Source of the DNA: Pseudomonas putida
Lineage (GTDB): Bacteria; Pseudomonadota; Gammaproteobacteria; Pseudomonadales; Pseudomonadaceae
Length of the DNA: 64,000 nt
Direction: 5' to 3'
Assembly: GCF_003228315.1 (NCBI RefSeq)
Contig: NZ_CP029693.1
Span: forward strand, 4,081,501-4,145,500
In this document: positions 59,234-64,000 of the stretch, piece by piece
Layout: each line of letters opens with the position of its first letter
Numbering within the stretch: the first letter of the stretch is position 1
Made by a program: the position numbers and the translations under genes
The notes under the pieces: generated by a model
Seen by the model: only the letters and a program-made list of their open reading frames with translations
Database searches by the model: none
Told to the model about the DNA's origin: nothing

Positions 59234-59264
59234 CACCTTCCACTGCGCAACGCAGTGGAAGGTG
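59234..59264 (+). terminator. Perfect 14-base stem after the zinc-ribbon gene
   Basis: CACCTTCCACTGCG, loop CAA, CGCAGTGGAAGGTG. No T-run follows. It separates two convergent genes only 45 bases apart, so it may block both transcripts by structure. Confidence 0.7.
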
Positions 59265-59267
59265 TCA

Positions 59268-59915
59268 TCACTGCACGTGAGCCGACTGGAACCAGCTCTT
59301 CATTGAACACGCCGCGAACGGGCTGGTGCTGCAATCACCATTGACCAATGCAGTGCGAAGCTTTTCGACATCGGCCTGCATCATGTAACGCACGCCGTCC
59401 TTGAAGTGACCGCTTTCACCGAAACCACCTCGGGTCATTTCGCTCAAGGCCTCTTCCTTGCTCCAGCCCTGGATCACAACCCGATACATCGCCGCCATCA
59501 GGCCTGTGCGGTCAGAGCCGTGCTTGCAATGCATCAGCACCGGGCCCTTGGTTTCGGCCTCCTGAATCGCACGCAATGCCTTCAGCACGTCGGCGTCATC
59601 CACATGATTGGTGCGATAGGGCAGTTGCACCTGGGTGATATCGGGCTTGGATAACCAGCGCGAATCCGATTCGGGCAGAAAGTTGATGACGGTTGCGACC
59701 TTGAGCTTTTCCAGCAACGGCACCGCGGCACTGTCAGGCAGCGCGCTGCGGTACAGCGTCGGCGACATCTGGAACAGATTGTATTGCGCTTCGACCGGCT
59801 GCGCCCATTCCGCTGGACGGGTCGCAGCGGTGTCATCGGCGTGGGCAAGAGACAGATTGAAAAGCGCAACCAGTGACAACAGTAATGCCGCAGGTGAAAG
59901 ACGCGGTAAGCGCAT
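59268..59915 (-). CDS. Secreted dual-specificity/tyrosine phosphatase-like protein
   Basis: 215 residues with a signal peptide (MRLPRLSPAALLLSLVALFNLSLAHA). Cysteine-phosphatase loop HCKHGSDRTG with C130 and R136; the acid Asp is likely in RTNHVDDADV. Such periplasmic DSP-like enzymes often dephosphorylate proteins or inositol phosphates; substrate unknown. Frame extends to 59996, but the signal peptide sets the start at 59915. Confidence 0.88.
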   Translation of the reverse strand: MRLPRLSPAALLLSLVALFNLSLAHADDTAATRPAEWAQPVEAQYNLFQMSPTLYRSALPDSAAVPLLEKLKVATVINFLPESDSRWLSKPDITQVQLPYRTNHVDDADVLKALRAIQEAETKGPVLMHCKHGSDRTGLMAAMYRVVIQGWSKEEALSEMTRGGFGESGHFKDGVRYMMQADVEKLRTALVNGDCSTSPFAACSMKSWFQSAHVQ

Positions 59916-60056
59916 GCTCGGACGACCCCGGGAAATGTGAATGAGTGGGCACAGTCTCGCGTTTTGCTGGTTAAGAGCCTGTGAGGTGACTGTCAAAGAA
60001 TCGTGAATTGCAGGATTTTCAGTTTGTTCTTATTTCAAAATATATAAGTCAAATGC

Positions 60057-60087
60057 AAGAACGGCACGAAAGTTTCGTGCCGTTCTT
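60057..60087 (-). terminator. Stem-loop after the dockerin-like gene
   Basis: AAGAACGGCACGA, short loop, TCGTGCCGTTCTT: a 13-base stem 56 bases past the stop of the small gene at 60143. A+T-rich sequence follows on the minus strand. Confidence 0.75.
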
Positions 60088-60142
60088 ATGTTCCGGGTTA
60101 CGTGAATTCAACTATTAGAGTGCACGCGATACTTTGGATGAA

Positions 60143-60445
60143 TCAGGGATTAATGATCTTCGAATAAGCTTTCGCCAACCCCATCAATACCGCCTTGTCC
60201 TGCAAATCGATATCGCCATCGCCATCCACATCTGAAGTAGCCTTTATTGTGAAGGTGACGCCGCCATCGTTCGACACCGCCTCGCGCAGGGTCGAGTCGA
60301 GCAGGGCACAGGTGACTTCACGGTTTACCGGGTCGTAACCTTCTTCCTTGAGAGCGAACTGCATGGATACTCTGACTTCTTTTGGATTAGTGGGGCCTGG
60401 ACGTAATAACTGTAGAAACACACCGCGCTGATTGTAAGTCGACAT
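60143..60445 (-). CDS. Small protein with a dockerin/EF-hand-like calcium loop
   Basis: 100 residues; no signal peptide or membrane span. The C-terminal part (72-92) reads DVDGDGDIDLQDKAVLMGLA, a D-x-D-G-D-G-x-I-D calcium loop followed by a helix, as in one dockerin type I repeat or an EF-hand loop. A lone repeat is unusual because dockerins carry two. An AAAGGA ribosome site stands eight bases before the ATG, so it is probably translated. Function unknown. It shares its upstream region with the SOS-boxed radical SAM gene. Confidence 0.7.
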   Translation of the reverse strand: MSTYNQRGVFLQLLRPGPTNPKEVRVSMQFALKEEGYDPVNREVTCALLDSTLREAVSNDGGVTFTIKATSDVDGDGDIDLQDKAVLMGLAKAYSKIINP

Positions 60446-60517
60446 TATTTAAATCCTTTTAATAATGAGCACACGACCAATTCGTGTATTGAAGATGGTA
60501 CTGATGAAATAGCGGGA

Positions 60518-60545
60518 CACGGCGGGCCATATGTTTCCCGCCGTG
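60518..60545. promoter_or_regulatory. Perfect hairpin upstream of the dockerin-like gene
   Basis: CACGGCGGG, ten-base loop, CCCGCCGTG. It lies in the 198-base gap between the divergent small gene and the radical SAM gene; there is no U-run either way. Confidence 0.5.
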
Positions 60546-60590
60546 ACATGAGTATTAGTGCGAATGCTCCGGGTGCCGAACGGCACTGGC

Positions 60591-60627
60591 CTGACTGTCG
60601 AACCTCGGATACTGTATACCCATACAG
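60591..60627 (+). promoter_or_regulatory. LexA (SOS) box overlapping the radical SAM gene promoter
   Basis: CTGTATACCCATACAG at 60612-60627 matches the LexA consensus CTGT-N8-ACAG in all eight fixed bases. The promoter -35 CTGACT (60591-60596), 18-base spacer and -10 TATACC (60615-60620) overlap it, so LexA would block polymerase. PA0069 is, as I recall, among the small P. aeruginosa LexA regulon. Confidence 0.85.
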
Positions 60628-60643
60628 CCAAAGGATCGCAACG

Positions 60644-61702
60644 ATGGCTACCCCACTGCCTCCTCGCGGGCGCGGCACCGCGACCAACCCGCACAATCGC
60701 TTCGCCCCCAACCGCTCGGTGGCCGAGGACGACGGCTGGTACCAGGAAGTGCCAATGACCCAGGGCACCGAGGTACAAATCGAGACGGCAAAGACCATCA
60801 TCACCCGCAACAACTCGCCGGACCTGCCTTTCGATCGTTCGATCAACCCTTATCGTGGCTGCGAGCATGGCTGCATTTATTGCTACGCACGCCCCAGCCA
60901 TGCCTATTGGGACATGTCACCAGGGCTGGACTTCGAAACCCGGCTGATTGCCAAGACCAACGCCGTGGACGTGCTCGAACAGCAGCTGTCCAAACGCGGT
61001 TATCAATGCGCGCCGATCAACCTCGGCTCCAACACTGATCCTTATCAGCCGATCGAGCGCGAATACAAACTCACCCGACAAACCCTCGAAGTGCTGCTGC
61101 GATACCGGCATCCGGTCACCATCGTCACCAAGGGTTCGCTGATTCTGCGTGATCTGGATCTGCTCACCGAACTGGCCCGGCACAGGCTGGTGGCGGTGAT
61201 GATCAGCCTGACTTCGCTGGATGACGAACTCAAACGCATCCTCGAACCCCGCGCCGCGGCGCCAAAGGCCCGGTTGCGGGCGATTCGGGTGATGCGCGAC
61301 GCGGGGATTCCGGTGGGCGTGCTGTGCTCGCCGATGATTCCGATGATCAACGACAGCGAGCTCGAAAGCCTGCTCACCGAAGCCCATGCCGCCGGAGCGC
61401 AAAGCGCCGCCTATATGATGTTGCGCCTGCCGCTGGAAGTGGCACCGCTGTTCGAGGAATGGCTGGCCGCCCACTACCCACAGCGGGCCGCGCATGTCCT
61501 GAGCCTGATTCGCCAAAGCCGGGGCGGTGAGCTGTACGACAGTCGCTTTGGCGCGCGGATGCGTGGCGAAGGGCCGTTTGCCGACCTGCTGGCGCAACGT
61601 TTCACCAAAGCCATCAAGCGCCTGGGGCTCAATCACCGGGAAGGTTTCAACCTGGACTGCGACGCCTTCTGTCCGCCCGGTCGCCAAATGTCATTGATTT
61701 GA
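60644..61702 (+). CDS. PA0069-family radical SAM protein
   Basis: 352 residues. Iron-sulfur cysteines C73, C77, C80 in INPYRGCEHGCIYCYARPSH (CxxxCxxC). The N-terminus (MATPLPPRGRGTATNPHNRFAPNRSV) is the PA0069/SplB-like subgroup feature. The spore photoproduct lyase-like family includes DNA-repair enzymes, which fits the LexA box. Start ATG follows AAGGA eight bases upstream; the frame opening at 60548 would run through the SOS box. Substrate of the SAM radical not known. Confidence 0.92.
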   Translation: MATPLPPRGRGTATNPHNRFAPNRSVAEDDGWYQEVPMTQGTEVQIETAKTIITRNNSPDLPFDRSINPYRGCEHGCIYCYARPSHAYWDMSPGLDFETRLIAKTNAVDVLEQQLSKRGYQCAPINLGSNTDPYQPIEREYKLTRQTLEVLLRYRHPVTIVTKGSLILRDLDLLTELARHRLVAVMISLTSLDDELKRILEPRAAAPKARLRAIRVMRDAGIPVGVLCSPMIPMINDSELESLLTEAHAAGAQSAAYMMLRLPLEVAPLFEEWLAAHYPQRAAHVLSLIRQSRGGELYDSRFGARMRGEGPFADLLAQRFTKAIKRLGLNHREGFNLDCDAFCPPGRQMSLI

Positions 61703-61753
61703 GGACAATTGGCCTATGTTTGAGGACGGGGAAACAGGCGAAATCGTCAGGCT

Positions 61754-61771
61754 GGTCACGTTTTTGTGACC
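61754..61771 (+). terminator. Dyad after the radical SAM gene
   Basis: GGTCAC GTTTTT GTGACC: a six-base stem with a loop of G and five T. It is weak as a terminator and could equally be an operator. Confidence 0.4.
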
Positions 61772-61943
61772 TGGAACACACGGTCCAGAGCCTTTGATTC
61801 AGTTTGAGTTAAGATTTGGTCGCTACCTTGTTCATCGAGTGACTGATGGGTCGAGCCTCATGACCTGGATGTTTTTTAACCAGCCACTGGCTTCACGCCG
61901 GACAATCGGGACAGTTCCCCGAGCCCGCCAAAGAGGATGAATC

Positions 61944-62675
61944 ATGAGTGACAAGGATAAACAGCCGTTGGCTGCGTCGGCCTCCACCCAGCCCGAGGTG
62001 GAATCCGCCGATGCAGCGTTGAAGCATATCGTTGACGGCTTTTTGCATTTTCATCATGAGGTCTTTCCGCAGCAGGAAGAGCTCTTCAAGAAACTCGCCA
62101 CGGCGCAAACGCCACGGGCGATGTTCATTACCTGCGCTGACTCGCGCATCGTTCCCGAACTCATCACCCACAGCTCTCCAGGCGATCTGTTCGTCACCCG
62201 TAACGTCGGCAACGTCGTCCCGCCCTACGGGCAGATGAACGGCGGCGTCTCCACGGCCATCGAGTACGCGGTGCTGGCGCTGGGCGTGCAGCACATCATC
62301 ATCTGCGGCCACTCCGATTGCGGCGCGATGCGCGCGGTGCTCAACCCTCACACCCTGGAAAAAATGCCCACAGTCAAAGCCTGGCTGCAGCATGCGGAAG
62401 TGGCGAAAACCATGGTGCACGACAACTGCAACTGCGCCGACGAAAACGAGACGATGCATGTCCTCACCGAGGAAAATGTCATCGCTCAACTGCAACACTT
62501 GCGCACCCACCCCTCGGTAGCCTCGCGCATCGCCAACGGTCAACTGTTCATCCATGGCTGGGTCTACGACATCGAATCCAGCAAGATCAAAGCCTACGAC
62601 GCCGATCAGGGTCGTTTCCTGCCGCTTGATGGCAGCGTGCCGATTCCGATGGCGACGCCCAAAGCGCGCTTCTAA
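61944..62675 (+). CDS. Beta-carbonic anhydrase
   Basis: 243 residues. Zinc ligands C64, H123 and C126 and the Asp-Arg dyad D66/R68 are in FITCADSRIVPEL and ICGHSDCGAMRAV. It interconverts CO2 and bicarbonate in the cytoplasm. An AGGATGAATC ribosome site stands before the ATG. The SulP transporter follows by 90 bases, so the pair likely handles bicarbonate together. The 241-base upstream gap shows no clear promoter. Confidence 0.95.
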   Translation: MSDKDKQPLAASASTQPEVESADAALKHIVDGFLHFHHEVFPQQEELFKKLATAQTPRAMFITCADSRIVPELITHSSPGDLFVTRNVGNVVPPYGQMNGGVSTAIEYAVLALGVQHIIICGHSDCGAMRAVLNPHTLEKMPTVKAWLQHAEVAKTMVHDNCNCADENETMHVLTEENVIAQLQHLRTHPSVASRIANGQLFIHGWVYDIESSKIKAYDADQGRFLPLDGSVPIPMATPKARF

Positions 62676-62765
62676 ATCCTCCTAAAAATCCGCGTGGTCT
62701 GACGCCGGTCGCTGTTTCAGCGGCCCGGCTTCGCCACGCCTGAAGAAAACTTCGGGAGAATCACT

Positions 62766-64000
62766 ATGCGTGCGGCTCAACTCAAAGCTGTTATGCCACG
62801 GGAGCTGCTGGCTTCGGTGGTTGTGTTTCTGGTCGCCCTGCCCTTGTGCATGGGCATCGCCATTGCCTCGGGGCTACCGCCAGCCAAAGGTTTGATCACC
62901 GGCATCATCGGTGGCCTGGTCGTGGGCTGGCTGGCGGGTTCTCCGTTGCAAGTCAGCGGCCCGGCGGCGGGCCTGGCGGTGCTGGTGTTCGAATTGGTGC
63001 GCCAGCATGGGGTGGCCATGCTCGGGCCGATCCTGTTGCTGGCAGGGTTTCTGCAATTGCTGGCGGGGCGATTCAAGCTCGGGTGCTGGTTCCGGGTGAC
63101 GGCACCGGCCGTGGTGTACGGCATGCTCGCCGGGATCGGCGTGCTGATCGTGCTCTCACAGGTGCATGTGATGCTCGACGCCGCGCCAAAACCCTCTGGC
63201 CTCGATAACCTCACGGCCTTCCCCGGCGCAGTGGCCCAGGCGCTGCCGTCGTTTGGCTGGCAGGCCGGACTGCTGGGGCTGTCGACCATCGCGGTGATGT
63301 GGCTATGGGAAAAACTGCGCCCACATTCACTGCGCTTCATTCCCGGCGCGCTGCTCGGGGTGGGCCTGGCGACGATCGCCAGCCTGCTGCTGGCATTGCC
63401 GGTGAAACGGGTCGAAGTCCCGGCCAATCTGGCGCAAGCCATTGATTGGCTGAAACCGGCCGACCTGCTCAACCTCGCCGATCCCGCGTTGCTGATTGCC
63501 GCTTTCGCCGTGGCCTTCATCGCCAGCGCCGAAACCCTGCTGTCCGCTGCGGCCGTGGATCGCATGCACAGCGGCGAGCGAGCGGACTTCGACCGTGAAT
63601 TGTCGGCACAAGGGGTTGGCAACATGCTCTGCGGGCTGCTCGGCGCCTTGCCGATGACCGGAGTTATTGTGCGCAGCTCGGCCAACGTGCAGGCCGGCGC
63701 AACCACCCGCTACTCGACGATTTTCCACGGCCTGTGGCTGCTGGGGTTCGTATTGCTGCTGTCGAGCGTGCTGCAAAGCATTCCGGTGGCGAGCCTGGCC
63801 GGCGTGTTGGTCTATACCGGCTTCAAACTGGTGGATCTCAAAGCCTTTCGCGGGTTGGGTCGTTATGGCCGGATGCCGATGTTCACCTACGCCGCGACAG
63901 CCTTGGCGATTATTTTCACTGACTTGCTGACCGGTGTTCTGATCGGTTTCGGTCTCACGCTGGTGAAACTGGCACTGAAGGCTTCACGGTTGAAAATCAG
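62766..64000 (+). CDS. SulP-family anion transporter (3' end cut by window edge)
   Basis: 411 codons visible, open to the right edge with no stop. MRAAQLKAVMPRELLASVVVFLVALPLCMGIAIASGLPPAKGLITGIIGGLVVGWL matches the SulP start, with about ten membrane spans visible; QVSGPAAGLAVLVF is the SulP signature. The C-terminal STAS domain is out of view. SulP proteins beside carbonic anhydrase often carry bicarbonate with Na+, so BicA-like function is likely but sulfate is possible. Located 90 bases after the carbonic anhydrase gene in one transcript. Confidence 0.93.
   Translation, partial: MRAAQLKAVMPRELLASVVVFLVALPLCMGIAIASGLPPAKGLITGIIGGLVVGWLAGSPLQVSGPAAGLAVLVFELVRQHGVAMLGPILLLAGFLQLLAGRFKLGCWFRVTAPAVVYGMLAGIGVLIVLSQVHVMLDAAPKPSGLDNLTAFPGAVAQALPSFGWQAGLLGLSTIAVMWLWEKLRPHSLRFIPGALLGVGLATIASLLLALPVKRVEVPANLAQAIDWLKPADLLNLADPALLIAAFAVAFIASAETLLSAAAVDRMHSGERADFDRELSAQGVGNMLCGLLGALPMTGVIVRSSANVQAGATTRYSTIFHGLWLLGFVLLLSSVLQSIPVASLAGVLVYTGFKLVDLKAFRGLGRYGRMPMFTYAATALAIIFTDLLTGVLIGFGLTLVKLALKASRLKI

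Overview
This window is high-GC, gene-dense chromosomal DNA from a fluorescent-group Pseudomonas. The protein set (Crc, AlgC, DadX/DadA, TrpI with trpBA, 701-residue SpoT, OxyR with C199/C208) and the many REP/REPIN palindromes of the GCGAGC..GCTCGC type point to that group. As I remember the P. aeruginosa PAO1 gene order, bases 1-45.7 kb follow roughly PA5295-PA5347, bases 46.4-61.7 kb follow roughly PA0035-PA0069, and the right edge matches PA0102-PA0103. A rearrangement joint relative to PAO1 therefore lies near 45.3-46.4 kb. Almost everything is core genome. I found no prophage, integron, CRISPR array, rRNA or tRNA.

Layout. 0-6 kb: a truncated REC-like/GGDEF protein (GSDEF signature), rep helicase, xpt, and a long acetyl-CoA hydrolase/transferase. 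6-19.5 kb: cytochrome c5 and an amino-acid/polyamine catabolism district: PauR-like XRE-cupin regulator, dadAX with divergent dadR, a PuuB/PauB-type amine oxidase, a MocR regulator, a phospholipase D lipoprotein, an MFS transporter and a KauB/PauC-type aldehyde dehydrogenase. 19.6-28.8 kb: rpmBG, a peptide-binding protein, radC, coaBC-dut-algC-argB, pyrE and crc. 28.8-37.2 kb: gltS, rph, yicC-gmk-rpoZ-spoT-ridA. 37.2-45.7 kb: a nucleoside-sugar-epimerase-like protein, exbB-exbD-tonB, oxyR-recG, and an HDOD signalling protein. 46-54.8 kb: trpBA/trpI, dodecin, two DUF1161 paralogues, LLM oxidoreductase, OsmC, two tandem related lipoproteins and a lipoprotein metallopeptidase. 54.8-64 kb: a RAYT transposase bracketed by two near-identical REPINs, HAD phosphatase, gamma-carbonic-anhydrase-like protein, prlC, a zinc-ribbon protein, a secreted phosphatase, a small dockerin-like protein, a PA0069-family radical SAM gene behind a textbook LexA box, beta-carbonic anhydrase, and a SulP transporter cut by the window edge.

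How the genes work together. The dad genes turn D-/L-alanine into pyruvate, and the pau-like genes oxidise gamma-glutamyl polyamines to acids. coaBC, dut, algC, argB, pyrE, gmk and xpt cover cofactor, nucleotide and sugar-phosphate supply. rpoZ/spoT/crc are global regulators. exbB-exbD-tonB energises outer-membrane receptors. Carbonic anhydrase plus SulP suggests bicarbonate handling.

The most notable signals are the RAYT/REPIN locus, the LexA box in front of the radical SAM gene, the small dockerin-like gene that shares its intergenic region, the palindrome spanning the pyrE/crc divergent promoters, and the structured rpmB leader. I did not find a clearly new multi-gene system.
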